From positions 124,001 through 188,000 of the forward strand of contig NZ_AVPT01000002.1 in the NCBI RefSeq assembly GCF_000768335.1: 64,000 bases of DNA, in the 5' to 3' direction. Source of the DNA: Lysobacter arseniciresistens ZS79. GTDB lineage: Bacteria > Pseudomonadota > Gammaproteobacteria > Xanthomonadales > Xanthomonadaceae. The notes under the pieces were generated by a model. That model worked only from the letters and a program-made list of their open reading frames with translations, did no database searches and had not been told where the DNA came from. Numbering within the stretch: position 1 is the stretch's first letter; each line of letters starts with the position of its first letter. Of this stretch, positions 15,750 through 24,791 are shown piece by piece. Both the position numbers and the translations under genes were made by a program.

Positions 15750-16877
15750 TCAGGCCCAGCCCATCGCCGCCATCAGGCGGTACAGGCCGTAGGCGAAGCC
15801 GCCGGCCATCGGGATCGTCAGGATCCACGCCCAGATCATCTTCTCGACCACGGTCCACTTGATCGCGTTGAGGCGCTTGGCCGTGCCCACGCCCATGATC
15901 GCCGAGGAGATGTTGTGGGTGGTCGACACCGGGATGCCCAGCGACGACGCCGCCATGATCACCGACGCGGCGCTGGTCTCGGCCGCGAAGCCGTGGATCG
16001 GGTGCAGCTTGACCAGCTTGTGGCCGAGCGTCTTGATGATCCGCCAGCCGCCGGCCGCGGTACCCGCCGCCATCACCGCGGCGCAGGTCAGCTTGATCCA
16101 CAGGTCGATGTCGCCTTCCGCCAGCGCGCCCTCGGACGGGTGCAGGAACGCCAGCCAGCCCGGCAGGTTGTCGAGCACCCCGGTGGCCTGGGCGCTGACC
16201 AGGGTCAGGGCGATGATGCCCATGGTCTTCTGGGCGTCGTTCATGCCGTGGGCGAAGCCCATGCCGGCGGCACTGAGGATCTGCGCCTTGCCGAACAGGC
16301 CGTTGACCCAGCGCGGCCGCGCCAGCCGCGCCAGCACCCCGCCGCTGGCGGCCATGCCGGAGATGATCGCGAACAGCACGCCCATCACCAGGAAGCCGGC
16401 CAGGAAGCCCAGCACCGGAGAGGACACCATCGGCACGATCACCTTCCACAGCACGCCGGCGCTGCGCCAGACCGGATCGGCCGGCTCGGACCAGATCACC
16501 ACGTCGAGGTTGTTGCCCGCCGCCGCCAGCGCGGCGCCGAGCAGGCCGCCAATCAGCGCGTGCGAGGACGACGACGGCAGCCCTAGCCACCAGGTTATCA
16601 GGTTCCAGATGATGCCGCCGGCCAGCGCGCACAGGATCAGCTGTGCGCCGACCTCGACCACGCCGGCATCGATCAGCCCAGAAGCGATCGTCTTGGCCAC
16701 GGCAGTGCCGGCCAGCGCGCCCAGCAGGTTCATGCCGGCGGCCATCATCACCGCCTGCGCCGGCGACAGCACCTTGGTGGCGACCACCGTGGCGATCGAG
16801 TTGGCGGTGTCGTGGAAGCCGTTGATGTACTCGAAAGCGAGCGCGACCAGCACCACGACAATGACCAGGGTCAACAT
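15750..16877 (-). CDS. pit: Inorganic phosphate transporter, Pit family
   Basis: Low-affinity metal-phosphate/H+ symporter of 375 aa with about ten membrane helices. Both inverted signature repeats are visible: N-terminal FEYINGFHDTANSIATVVATK and a central GMGFAHGMNDAQKTMGIIAL. LPSSSSHALIGGL and GIPVSTTHNISSAIMG are the paired Ser/Thr substrate loops. It follows the DUF47 gene by 10 bp, the classic Pit arrangement, and is shorter than PitA of E. coli. Confidence 0.93.
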   Translation of the reverse strand: MLTLVIVVVLVALAFEYINGFHDTANSIATVVATKVLSPAQAVMMAAGMNLLGALAGTAVAKTIASGLIDAGVVEVGAQLILCALAGGIIWNLITWWLGLPSSSSHALIGGLLGAALAAAGNNLDVVIWSEPADPVWRSAGVLWKVIVPMVSSPVLGFLAGFLVMGVLFAIISGMAASGGVLARLARPRWVNGLFGKAQILSAAGMGFAHGMNDAQKTMGIIALTLVSAQATGVLDNLPGWLAFLHPSEGALAEGDIDLWIKLTCAAVMAAGTAAGGWRIIKTLGHKLVKLHPIHGFAAETSAASVIMAASSLGIPVSTTHNISSAIMGVGTAKRLNAIKWTVVEKMIWAWILTIPMAGGFAYGLYRLMAAMGWA

Positions 16878-16887
16878 CGGCGACGCC

Positions 16888-17514
16888 TCAGGAGTTCTTC
16901 AGGACGATTTCGTAGGCGACCACGCCGGCCTCGCGGCAGCGGTCGATCGCCTTCTCGAGGATCTCGAAGAACTCCTTGAGCAGGAACATCTGCAGCGGAT
17001 CGAGCTTGCCCGAGTAGATGTCCCGGTACAGCTCCAGCATCAGCCGGTCGGCCTCGTTCTCGAGCGCGCGCAGTTCGTCGCTGAGCGCCTTCATCTGGTC
17101 GAGCTTCATCTTCGGCAGGGCGCGGATCATCTTGACCACCACGCTGGCGGCCTGCTCCAGCATCGCCGCACGCGGGGCGAAGTCGATGTGTTCCAGGTGC
17201 TGCAGCGCCAGCGAGTAGCGGTCGGCGAACTTCTCGATCTGCTTGGGGATCTTGTACAGCGCCGACCCCAGCGCCTCGATGTCCTCGCGCTCGATCGGGG
17301 TGATGAAGCTGTCCACCAGCGCCTGGCTGATCTTGTCGGAGGCCTCGCGCTCGCGCTGGCGGGCCAGCTTGAAGGCGTCCAGCGCCGGCTGGCGGTCGGT
17401 ACCCCGGAGCATTTCGTGCAGGGCCTTCGATGCGTCGTGGGCCGCCACCGCGGCCTCCTCGAGCAGCGTGTAGAACTGGTTGCCTTGGCCGAACATGGTT
17501 TGCAGGGAAAACAT
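16888..17514 (-). CDS. DUF47 (PhoU-like) partner of the Pit transporter
   Basis: An all-helical PhoU-related protein of 208 aa thought to modulate Pit transport. Family features are the N-terminal FSLQTMFGQGNQFY, PIEREDIEALGSALYKIP (metal-binding helix) and a second half with acidic and His/Asp residues (HLEHIDFAP, ALENEADRLMLELYRDIY). The start at 17514 is chosen by homology; GAGGTC lies 6 nt upstream. It is the first gene of a two-gene unit. The 287-bp gap upstream (17515-17801) holds no recognisable gene. Confidence 0.92.
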   Translation of the reverse strand: MFSLQTMFGQGNQFYTLLEEAAVAAHDASKALHEMLRGTDRQPALDAFKLARQREREASDKISQALVDSFITPIEREDIEALGSALYKIPKQIEKFADRYSLALQHLEHIDFAPRAAMLEQAASVVVKMIRALPKMKLDQMKALSDELRALENEADRLMLELYRDIYSGKLDPLQMFLLKEFFEILEKAIDRCREAGVVAYEIVLKNS

Positions 17515-17801
17515 CGGGATGACCTCGTCGTGCCGTGTCGGGTACCGGACAGCAGGAATGGGAATGGGAGGGATCGCGCGCCGCGCAGGCACGCCACAGG
17601 GCGCGATTATGACGGTTTGATGACCGATCCGCTCACGCGGGCTTCATCCGGGGGTGCCGACCCGTGCTGATACCATCGGCCGGCGCCGATCCCGGTGCGC
17701 CCCACCCCACGCTCAATGGACGACGACCCTAGACCTCCGCCTGCCGGCCGCCGCGCCCGCCCATCCCGCAGTCCGTTTCCCCTTCGACCAGGAGCCCGCC
17801 C

Positions 17802-19148
17802 ATGCTGGAGCTTCTGATCGTCCTCGCCCTGATCGTGCTCAACGCCTTCTTCGCGATGTCGGAGATGGCTCTGGTGACCTCCCGCAAGCTGCGCCTGAAG
17901 CAGCTGGCCGAGGATCCGGCCGCGCCCAGCCGCGCCGCCCGCAAGGCGCTGGCGCTGGCCGAACACCCCGACAACCTGCTGTCGACCGTGCAGGTCGGTA
18001 TCACCCTGATCGGCGTGCTGACCGGCCTGTTCGGCGGCGAGGCGATCGGCATGATCATCGCCGGCTGGCTTGAAGGCCTGTGGCCCGACGCGCGCGAGTA
18101 CGCGCAGCCGATCGGCATCGGCACAGCGGTCGCGCTGATCACCGCCGCCCAGGTGATCTTCGGCGAGCTGGTGCCCAAGCGGCTGGCGATCACCAACCCG
18201 GAGCGGATCGCCTGCGCGGTCGCCATCCCGCTGTCGGCGCTGGCGAGCGCGGCCACCCCGGTGGTGCTGGCGCTGGGCGCGATCAACCGGGCGGTGCTGC
18301 GGCTGCTGGGCATCCGCGACGACGCCCGCAGCGCGATCAGCGAAGAGGAAATCCGCCTGCTGGTGAGCGAGAGCCACGAGCAGGGCGTGATCGACGCCGA
18401 CGAACGCAAGATGGTCAACCGCGTGCTCGGCCTCGGCGACCGCACCACCGACAGCCTGATGACGCCACGCACGCGGATCACCTGGCTGGACGCCGACGCT
18501 TCGCTGGACGACAACCTCGCGGTCATGCGCAGCTCGCCGTTCTCGCGCTTCCCGGTGTTGCGCGGCAACGACCAGGACGTGGTCGGCGTGGTCGAGGCCA
18601 AGTCGCTGCTGCGTGCGCTTGCGCCGGGCGTGCCGATCGACCTGTTCGGCGACATGCGCGAGGCGCTGTTCGTGTCCGAGTCGACCCATGCGATGAAGCT
18701 GCTGGAGATCTTCCGCGAGGAGCAGCAGTCGCTGGCGCTGGTGGTCGACGAGTACGGCGACGTGACCGGCGTGGTCACGGTCAACGACGTGATGAGCGCA
18801 GTGATCGGCCGGGTGCAGGCCGGAAACCCGGCCTCGGAGCATTACGAGGAAGGCGACGCGCCGGTGGTCGAGCGCGCCGACGGCTCGTGGCTGATCGACG
18901 GCTCGCTGCACGTGGAGGACCTGCGCGAACTGCTCGGCGACAACGTCCCGGGCGAGGATGAACATGATTTCCACACTGCCGCCGGCATGGTGATCGCCCA
19001 CTTCGGGCGCATCCCCAACGTCGGCGAGACCTTCTCGTGGCCGGGCTGGAGGATCGAGGTCGTCGACCTGGACGGCCCGCGCATCGACAAGTTGCTGCTG
19101 TACCGAGAGGTCGCGCAGGATTCCGACGGCGATGAAACCACCGGCTAG
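17802..19148 (+). CDS. CNNM/CorC-HlyC family transporter-like protein
   Basis: A 448-aa membrane protein with a DUF21 (CNNM) domain of three to four helices (residues 1-190, with the LNAFFAMSEMALVTSRK signature), a pair of CBS domains (about 205-335; FSRFPVLRGND, SLALVVDEYGDVTGVVT) and a C-terminal CorC/HlyC domain (about 355-440). Relatives export or sense Mg2+/Co2+, while others are called hemolysins without good evidence. A haemolytic role is not supported here. AGGAG precedes the ATG. The 3' end overlaps the next gene by 17 nt. Confidence 0.9.
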   Translation: MLELLIVLALIVLNAFFAMSEMALVTSRKLRLKQLAEDPAAPSRAARKALALAEHPDNLLSTVQVGITLIGVLTGLFGGEAIGMIIAGWLEGLWPDAREYAQPIGIGTAVALITAAQVIFGELVPKRLAITNPERIACAVAIPLSALASAATPVVLALGAINRAVLRLLGIRDDARSAISEEEIRLLVSESHEQGVIDADERKMVNRVLGLGDRTTDSLMTPRTRITWLDADASLDDNLAVMRSSPFSRFPVLRGNDQDVVGVVEAKSLLRALAPGVPIDLFGDMREALFVSESTHAMKLLEIFREEQQSLALVVDEYGDVTGVVTVNDVMSAVIGRVQAGNPASEHYEEGDAPVVERADGSWLIDGSLHVEDLRELLGDNVPGEDEHDFHTAAGMVIAHFGRIPNVGETFSWPGWRIEVVDLDGPRIDKLLLYREVAQDSDGDETTG

Positions 19149-19773
19149 GCAGGCCCGCGAAACCCTTTCCGAGGCCGGCACGCGTGCCCTGCTAGACGCC
19201 TTCGCGGTCGGCGACCCCGACGAGGTGCTGCAGCTGGGCGACGTGTTCGCCGGGCTCGGCAAGCGTTCGTTCGGGATGCTGCTGTTCGTCTCCACCCTGC
19301 CCGCCTTCATTCCGATCCCGGGCGTGGGCGGCGCGATCAGCGGGCCGCTGGTGGTGCTGGTCGGCGCGCAGTTGCTGCTGGGCCGGCGGACGCCGTGGTT
19401 GCCGCGCTTCATCGCCCGCCACGGGCCGCACCGCCACGCGATGCTGCGTTTCCGCGACCGCCTGTCGCCGTGGCTCGCGCGGCTGGAGCGGCTGGTCCGC
19501 CCGCGCGCGACGGCGATGCTCGACTACCGCCCGGCCGGCGCGGTCACCGGCCTGCTGCTGGTCCTGCTGGGCCTGTTGCTGTCGCTGCCGATTCCGTTCA
19601 CCAACTTCCTGTTCGGCGCGTTGCTGCTGCTGTTCGCGCTGGCTCTGCTGGAGCGCGACGGCAAACTGATGATCGTGGCGTGGCTCGCCGGAGCGGTGGC
19701 GGTGGCGGTGTTCGGCGTGTTGTCGGGGCAACTGGCGGCGATGGCGGCGCGCTGGGCCGACCTGCTGGTCTGA
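19132..19773 (+). CDS. ExoD-like membrane protein
   Basis: A 213-aa protein of the ExoD family with four to five membrane helices. Recognisable parts are GKRSFGMLLFVSTLPAFIP followed by IPGVGGAISGPLVVLVGAQL, and the C-terminal SLPIPFTNFLFGALLLLFAL. ExoD was named for an exopolysaccharide/alkaline-tolerance phenotype in rhizobia; its biochemical role is unknown. The start overlaps the CorC-type gene out of frame, so the two are co-expressed. Confidence 0.85.
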   Translation: MKPPARQARETLSEAGTRALLDAFAVGDPDEVLQLGDVFAGLGKRSFGMLLFVSTLPAFIPIPGVGGAISGPLVVLVGAQLLLGRRTPWLPRFIARHGPHRHAMLRFRDRLSPWLARLERLVRPRATAMLDYRPAGAVTGLLLVLLGLLLSLPIPFTNFLFGALLLLFALALLERDGKLMIVAWLAGAVAVAVFGVLSGQLAAMAARWADLLV

Positions 19774-19790
19774 GCGTCGCCGCGGGCCGA

Positions 19791-22010
19791 TCAGCCCCGG
19801 TCGAGCATCTTGTCCAGCACGGTGCGCGGGGCCGGCTCCGGCAGCGGCCGGTCGTCCCGCAACTGCGCCATGAACGCCTCCAGCGCCATCGGCTGGCCGA
19901 GCCAGTAGCCCTGCGCCTGGTCGCAGCCGCGCTCGCGCAGCAGGCCGTACTGGCCCTCCTTCTCCACGCCCTCGGCGACCACCGTGATGCCCAGCGAGTG
20001 CGCCATCGCGATGATCGCCGTGGTCAGCGCGAGGTCGTCCGGGTCGCGCAGGATGTCGGCGACGAAGCTGCGGTCGATCTTCACCCCGTCCACCGGCACC
20101 CGGCGCAGGTGGCTCAGGCCGGAAAAACCGGTACCGAAGTCGTCCAGCCACACCTTCACGCCGGTCTCGCGCAGGCGCGACAACAGCTTGCCGGCGAGGA
20201 TCTCGTCGCCGATCACCGCGGTCTCGGTCAGCTCGACGTGCAGGTGTTGCGGGTCCAGTCCGCTGTCGGCCAGCGAGGTGGCGACCACCTGCGGCAGGTC
20301 GCCGCTGCGCAGCTGCCGCGGCGACACGTTGACCGACACGAACAGCGGCGGCTCGCCGGGCCGCGCCCGCTGCCAGTGCACCGCGTCGCGGCAGGCGGCG
20401 TGCAGCACCCTCGGGCCGATGGTCTCGATCAACCCGCTCTGCTCGGCGACGTCGATGAACACCGAGGGCGCCACCTGCCCCAGCTCGGGGTGCTGCCAGC
20501 GCAGCAGCGCCTCGGCGCCGACCAGGCGGCCGTCGGACAGGCGGTGGATCGGCTGGTAGGCCAGGCTCAGCTCGCCGCGCGCCCAGGCGCCGCGCAGCTC
20601 CTGCTCCATGTGTACGCGCCGCTCGACCGCCTGGTCCATCGCCCGGCTGTAGAAGCGGTAGCAGTTCTTGCCGGCGACCTTGGCCTGGTACATCGCGATG
20701 TCGCCGTTCTTCATCAGCGCGGTCGCGCTGGAGGCGTCGTCGGGGAACAGGCTGATGCCGATCGAGGTGCCAAGGAACACCTGCCGCCCCTGCAGCGACA
20801 GCGGTGCGCCCAGCGCGGTCACCAGCGCCTCGGCCAGGCGCGTCGCGACCGCCCGGGCGTCGCCTTCGTGGCCGGTGCCGGCGTCGCTCTCCACCAGGAT
20901 CACGAACTCGTCGCCGCCGAACCGCGCCAGCATCGCCTCGCCGCCGCCGAGCCGGTCGACCACCCGCCGGATGCGCTGGGCGAACTGCAGCAGCACCTCG
21001 TCGCCGACGTCGTGGCCCAGGGTGTCGTTGATGCGCTTGAAGTCGTCGATGTCGGCGAACAGCAGCGCCAGTTCGCGGCCGGCGCCATGCAGGCACAGCA
21101 GGTGCTGGTCCAGTGCCTCGCGGAACGCCAGCCGGTTGGCCAGGCCGGTCAGCGCGTCGGTATAGGCCATGCGGCGGATGTCGCGGTCGTGGCGAACCAC
21201 GCTGTCGCGCATCCGCCCGAATGCACGCACCAGGTCGCCCAGCTCGTCCGCGCGCGCGCTCGACGGCAGTCGCCGGTCGCCACCGTCGCCGGGCTCCAGC
21301 TGGCCGAGCTCGATCTCGCGCGCGGCATCGGCCAGGGCGCGGATCGGTTGCACCAGAGAGCGGCGCACCAGCCACGACACGCCAAGGCCCAGCAGCAGCA
21401 GGCCGGCGCCGAACACCGCCAACCACGTGACGTTGCGCCGGCCGAGGTCGTCGAGGCGGGTGCGCAGGTCGCCGATCGCGCCCTCGCGGGTGGCCTGTAT
21501 CGCGCCCAGGTCGTAGCCCACCCGCACGCCGCCCACGCGCTCGCTGCCGATCATCACCGGCATCGCCACGTCCATCAGCTCGTCGTTGAACTGCGTGTGG
21601 ATCCGCCGCGCCTTGATCGCCTCGTAGGCGAGCGGGTCGGTCATGGGCCGGCCGTAGCCGCGGATCTCGTCGGTGCCGTCGTGCAGGATCTCGCCGTTGG
21701 CGTCGAACACCAGCACGTAGCGGGTGTCGGACTGGCGCAGCGCGGCCTTGACCAGCGCGCCGATGGCGTCGAGGTCGAAGTAGTACATCGGGTTGGCGAG
21801 CGAGTCGGCCAGCTGCACCACCGTGCCCTCGCCGCGCCGCTGCAGGCTGTCGCCGGCCATTTCGCTCATCGCCACGCGGCTGATGTGCTCGACCTCGTCC
21901 TGCATCGTGCCCTGGCGGTGCAGCAGCAGCGCGATCAGTGCCGCGACCACCAGCAGTCCGCCGCCCATCATCAGCAGGAACTGCGCGTGCAGGCCGGGCC
22001 GCAACTTCAT
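19791..22010 (-). CDS. Membrane GGDEF-EAL c-di-GMP protein
   Basis: 739 aa. One helix (about 12-32), a periplasmic sensor region (about 33-180), a second helix, HAMP (about 205-260), GGDEF (about 275-450) and EAL (about 475-725). The cyclase site is intact (ARFGGDEFVIL, near 362-367), as is the phosphodiesterase signature (AEALLRW, near 498) with LTETAVIGDE and DDFGTGFSGL. Both activities are therefore possible. The start overlaps the stop of a PhnD-like binding protein gene by 4 nt (ATGA), so the binding protein may deliver the signal read by the periplasmic domain (inference). Confidence 0.92.
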   Translation of the reverse strand: MKLRPGLHAQFLLMMGGGLLVVAALIALLLHRQGTMQDEVEHISRVAMSEMAGDSLQRRGEGTVVQLADSLANPMYYFDLDAIGALVKAALRQSDTRYVLVFDANGEILHDGTDEIRGYGRPMTDPLAYEAIKARRIHTQFNDELMDVAMPVMIGSERVGGVRVGYDLGAIQATREGAIGDLRTRLDDLGRRNVTWLAVFGAGLLLLGLGVSWLVRRSLVQPIRALADAAREIELGQLEPGDGGDRRLPSSARADELGDLVRAFGRMRDSVVRHDRDIRRMAYTDALTGLANRLAFREALDQHLLCLHGAGRELALLFADIDDFKRINDTLGHDVGDEVLLQFAQRIRRVVDRLGGGEAMLARFGGDEFVILVESDAGTGHEGDARAVATRLAEALVTALGAPLSLQGRQVFLGTSIGISLFPDDASSATALMKNGDIAMYQAKVAGKNCYRFYSRAMDQAVERRVHMEQELRGAWARGELSLAYQPIHRLSDGRLVGAEALLRWQHPELGQVAPSVFIDVAEQSGLIETIGPRVLHAACRDAVHWQRARPGEPPLFVSVNVSPRQLRSGDLPQVVATSLADSGLDPQHLHVELTETAVIGDEILAGKLLSRLRETGVKVWLDDFGTGFSGLSHLRRVPVDGVKIDRSFVADILRDPDDLALTTAIIAMAHSLGITVVAEGVEKEGQYGLLRERGCDQAQGYWLGQPMALEAFMAQLRDDRPLPEPAPRTVLDKMLDRG

Positions 22011-22924
22011 TCGACCTCCGCCCGCACCCGCGCCACGCCGGTCCGGATCCGCTCCAGTGCCTGCTGCGACGCCGGGTCGACCGGCAGGAACCGGGTGGTC
22101 TGGAAGAACCGCAGCATCGCCTCGCGCGCGTCGGGGTCGCCGGCCGCCTCCACCAGCACCTGCCGCAGCCGCTCGCGCACGCGCGGGTCCATGTCACCGC
22201 GCACCAGTTCCACCGCCCGCGGGTAATCCTCCGTGCGGCCGATCACCACCAGGTCGGCCTTGAACGCCGGCGGCATCCGCCGCGGGTTGGTCCAGTCGAG
22301 GTTGCTCATCACCCCGGCGTCGACCAGCTCCTTGTGCACCCAGGTGGCGATGTTGAGCTCCGAGCGGGCGAACACGTAGCCCAGCGCGTCGGTGCCGATG
22401 CGGTCGAGCGGAGAAAGCAGGATCTCCAGCTCGATGCCGCGGGCCAGCAGTTCGCCGGCCGGCGCGAAGTAGGCGCTGGTCGACGACGGCCGCTGGAACG
22501 CGATCCGGTGGCCGCGCAGGTCGTCGAGCGACTCGATGCCGCTGTCGCGGCGAGCGAAGAAGATGCTGTGGTAATGGCTGGTGCCGTCGCGTTCGGTCAC
22601 CAGCAGCGGCTCGGCGCCGGCGCGCTCGCGCAGCAGCATGCCGGTGCCGGCGGTTTCGGTGACCCAGTCGACCCGCCCGCGGCGCAGGTAGCTGGCCATC
22701 TGCTGCGAATCGCGCGCCATCAGGATCCGGCCCTCGCGGATGCCAACGTCGGCCATGCGCGGGACCACGTAGTCCAGCAGCGGTTCGAGCTGGCCGTAGT
22801 GGGTGCCGGGGTCGTCGCTGATCCGGCCGAGCACCAGCACGCCGTCGTCGGCCGCCGACGCCGGCGTGGCCCAGATGGATGCGGCAAGCAGCAGGGTTGC
22901 CAGGCGGCGCAGGCAGGCGATCAA
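22007..22924 (-). CDS. PhnD-like periplasmic substrate-binding protein
   Basis: A 305-aa secreted protein. The signal peptide ends at about residue 24 (TPASAADD), then a two-lobe PhnD/SsuA-type binding fold with the family stretch GHRIAFQRPSSTSAYFAP, where Ser/Thr residues normally hold the phosphate or phosphonate oxyanion. No ABC permease or ATPase gene is nearby. Instead the gene is translationally coupled to a GGDEF-EAL protein, so a sensory rather than transport role is inferred. The ligand cannot be told from sequence. Confidence 0.85.
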   Translation of the reverse strand: MIACLRRLATLLLAASIWATPASAADDGVLVLGRISDDPGTHYGQLEPLLDYVVPRMADVGIREGRILMARDSQQMASYLRRGRVDWVTETAGTGMLLRERAGAEPLLVTERDGTSHYHSIFFARRDSGIESLDDLRGHRIAFQRPSSTSAYFAPAGELLARGIELEILLSPLDRIGTDALGYVFARSELNIATWVHKELVDAGVMSNLDWTNPRRMPPAFKADLVVIGRTEDYPRAVELVRGDMDPRVRERLRQVLVEAAGDPDAREAMLRFFQTTRFLPVDPASQQALERIRTGVARVRAEVE

Positions 22925-23006
22925 GACGTGACCCCGGGGACGCCCGGTGTGCGGGCACCGCGGCAGCCTAATTCAAACGCAGGCGGTCCGATACTGCCGC
23001 GCCGGG

Positions 23007-23786
23007 TCAGTCGCGACGCGCGAGCATCGCCATGCGCTGCGCGTCGGACAGGATGCCGCGCAGCAGCCGGACCTCGCGTTCGTCGAGGTCGGCGCGCAGG
23101 AACAGCCGCCGCAGCTTGCGCATCGCCGAGTCCGGGGCCCGGCCCTTGTGGAAGTCGATGTCGTCCAGCGCCTCGCCGAGCTGGCCGAACAGTCCCTCCA
23201 GCTGCGCGTGGGACGCCGGCGGGTCGCGCGGCCCGGCGGGCTGGGCCGGCGCGGCGCCGGCCAGCAGCGCCAGCCGCAGCTCGTAGCTCAGCACCTGTAC
23301 CGCGGCGGCCAGGTTCAGCGAGCTGTAGCCGGGATTGGCCGGGATGTGGACGGCGGCGTGGCACAGCTGCAGTTCGTCGTTGTCGAGCCCGGTCCGCTCG
23401 CGCCCGAACACCAGCGCGACCTCGGCCCCGCCGGCGGCGGCATCGACCGCGCGCGCGGCGGCGTCGCGCGGAAGCAGCTCCTCGAGCTGGACCCGCCGGC
23501 TGCGCGCGGTGCAGCCCAGCACCAGCCGGCAGTCAGCGACGGCCTCGGCCAGCGTGGCGTGCCGGACGGCGCCTTCGAGCACGTCGTCGGCACCGGCCGC
23601 CAGCGCCGATGACTCGGCGTTGGGCGCCTTCTCCGGCGCGACCAGCACCAGCCGGGCCAGCCCCATCGTCTTCAGCGCGCGGGCGGCCGAGCCGATGTTG
23701 CCGGGGTGCTGGGTGCCCACGAGGATGATCCGCAGGCGGTCGGCGGCGGCCTCCGCAGGCGCGCCCGGCGTCGATTCGGTGTTCAT
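23007..23786 (-). CDS. trmJ: tRNA (cytidine/uridine-2'-O-)-methyltransferase TrmJ
   Basis: SPOUT methyltransferase of 259 aa that modifies the 2'-OH of tRNA position 32. The N-terminal [32 protein letters not shown] and the trefoil-knot SAM-binding [20 protein letters not shown] are all present, with the C-terminal helical extension of TrmJ. I start at MNTESTPG (23786). The frame upstream is only antisense to suhB. It is divergent from suhB across about 105 bp. Confidence 0.92.
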   Translation of the reverse strand: MNTESTPGAPAEAAADRLRIILVGTQHPGNIGSAARALKTMGLARLVLVAPEKAPNAESSALAAGADDVLEGAVRHATLAEAVADCRLVLGCTARSRRVQLEELLPRDAAARAVDAAAGGAEVALVFGRERTGLDNDELQLCHAAVHIPANPGYSSLNLAAAVQVLSYELRLALLAGAAPAQPAGPRDPPASHAQLEGLFGQLGEALDDIDFHKGRAPDSAMRKLRRLFLRADLDEREVRLLRGILSDAQRMAMLARRD

Positions 23787-23802
23787 CGGGCAATGGTAAA
23801 CT
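23775..23802 (+). promoter_or_regulatory. suhB: Possible suhB promoter
   Basis: TTCGGT (23775) and TAAACT (23797) are spaced 16 bp apart, about 90 bp before the suhB start. The -35 is poor, so this is a weak call. Confidence 0.3.
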
Positions 23803-23891
23803 GCGCGGCCGGCCACGACCCCGTCGTGCGACCGCCGGCCCGCTCTTTCCCGCTGCCAGCCCGTCCCCACCTCCCGTCGAGGCCATTTGCC

Positions 23892-24719
23892 ATGCAGAAA
23901 CCCGCCGTCACCCTCATGGTCAAAGCCGCCCGCGCCGCCGGCAACGTGCTGCTGCGCCACATGCACAAGCTCGACGCGCTGAACGTGGTGGAGAAGGACC
24001 GGCTCGACTTCGCCAGCGAAGTCGACGGCTTGGCAGAGAAGGAGGTCATCAAGGAATTCCGCCGTTCGACCCCGGACTACGCGATCCTCGGCGAGGAAGG
24101 CGGCGCGGTGAAGGCGAAGAACGGAAGCCGATTCACCTGGGTGATCGACCCGCTCGACGGCACCAGCAACTACCTGCGCGGCATTCCCCACTTCTGCGTT
24201 TCGCTGGCGCTGGTCGAGAACGGCGAGCCGATCCACGGCGTGATCTTCGACCCGCTGCGCAACGAGTTGTTCACCGCCAGCCGCGGCAGCGGCGCGACAC
24301 TCAACGACAAGCGCGTGCGCGTGGCCGACCGCAAGGACCTGGACGGCGCGATGGTGCTCACCGGCTTCCCGCCACGCGAGCGCCCGCGTGCCAGCGCCCA
24401 GCTGAAGTGCCTGGACACCCTGCTGGTCGAGATCGAGGACATCCGCCGCACCGGCTCGGCCGCGCTGGACCTGGCCTACGTGGCCTGCGGACGCGCCGAC
24501 GCCTACTTCGAGGCCGGGGTGAAGCCCTGGGACATCGCCGCGGGCGCGCTGATGGTGCGCGAGGCCGGTGGCAAGGTGTCCGACTTCCGCGGCCGTCCGA
24601 CCGGCCCGATGGACGCGCGCGGTGTCGACAGCCGGCCGTTGCTGGCCGGCAACATCAAGGTCGCCGAGCTGCTGCAGCAGCGGATCCTCAACACCGGATA
24701 CGCCGCGGCGTTCGACTGA
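23892..24719 (+). CDS. suhB: Inositol-1-monophosphatase SuhB
   Basis: Mg2+-dependent inositol monophosphatase-fold protein of 275 aa; in E. coli SuhB also serves rRNA antitermination and ribosome assembly. Metal-site motifs are [22 protein letters not shown] and [17 protein letters not shown]. The start [11 protein letters not shown] follows the family, and the longer frame to 23706 overlaps trmJ. The gene ends at a bidirectional terminator shared with secF. Confidence 0.94.
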   Translation: MQKPAVTLMVKAARAAGNVLLRHMHKLDALNVVEKDRLDFASEVDGLAEKEVIKEFRRSTPDYAILGEEGGAVKAKNGSRFTWVIDPLDGTSNYLRGIPHFCVSLALVENGEPIHGVIFDPLRNELFTASRGSGATLNDKRVRVADRKDLDGAMVLTGFPPRERPRASAQLKCLDTLLVEIEDIRRTGSAALDLAYVACGRADAYFEAGVKPWDIAAGALMVREAGGKVSDFRGRPTGPMDARGVDSRPLLAGNIKVAELLQQRILNTGYAAAFD

Positions 24720-24737
24720 CCCTCCCCGGCGGGACAC

Positions 24738-24768
24738 AAAAAAGGCCACGCAACCGCGTGGCCTTTTT
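24738..24768. terminator. Bidirectional terminator between suhB and secF
   Basis: A run of A, GGCCACGC-AACC-GCGTGGCC, then TTTTT. It serves both convergent genes. Confidence 0.9.
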
Positions 24769-24791
24769 CGTGCCTGCGACGCGCCCCGCGG

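Noticed and set aside
19395-22226. 943-codon plus-strand open frame
   Set aside because: Antisense to the GGDEF-EAL and PhnD-like genes, low-complexity composition, no motif.
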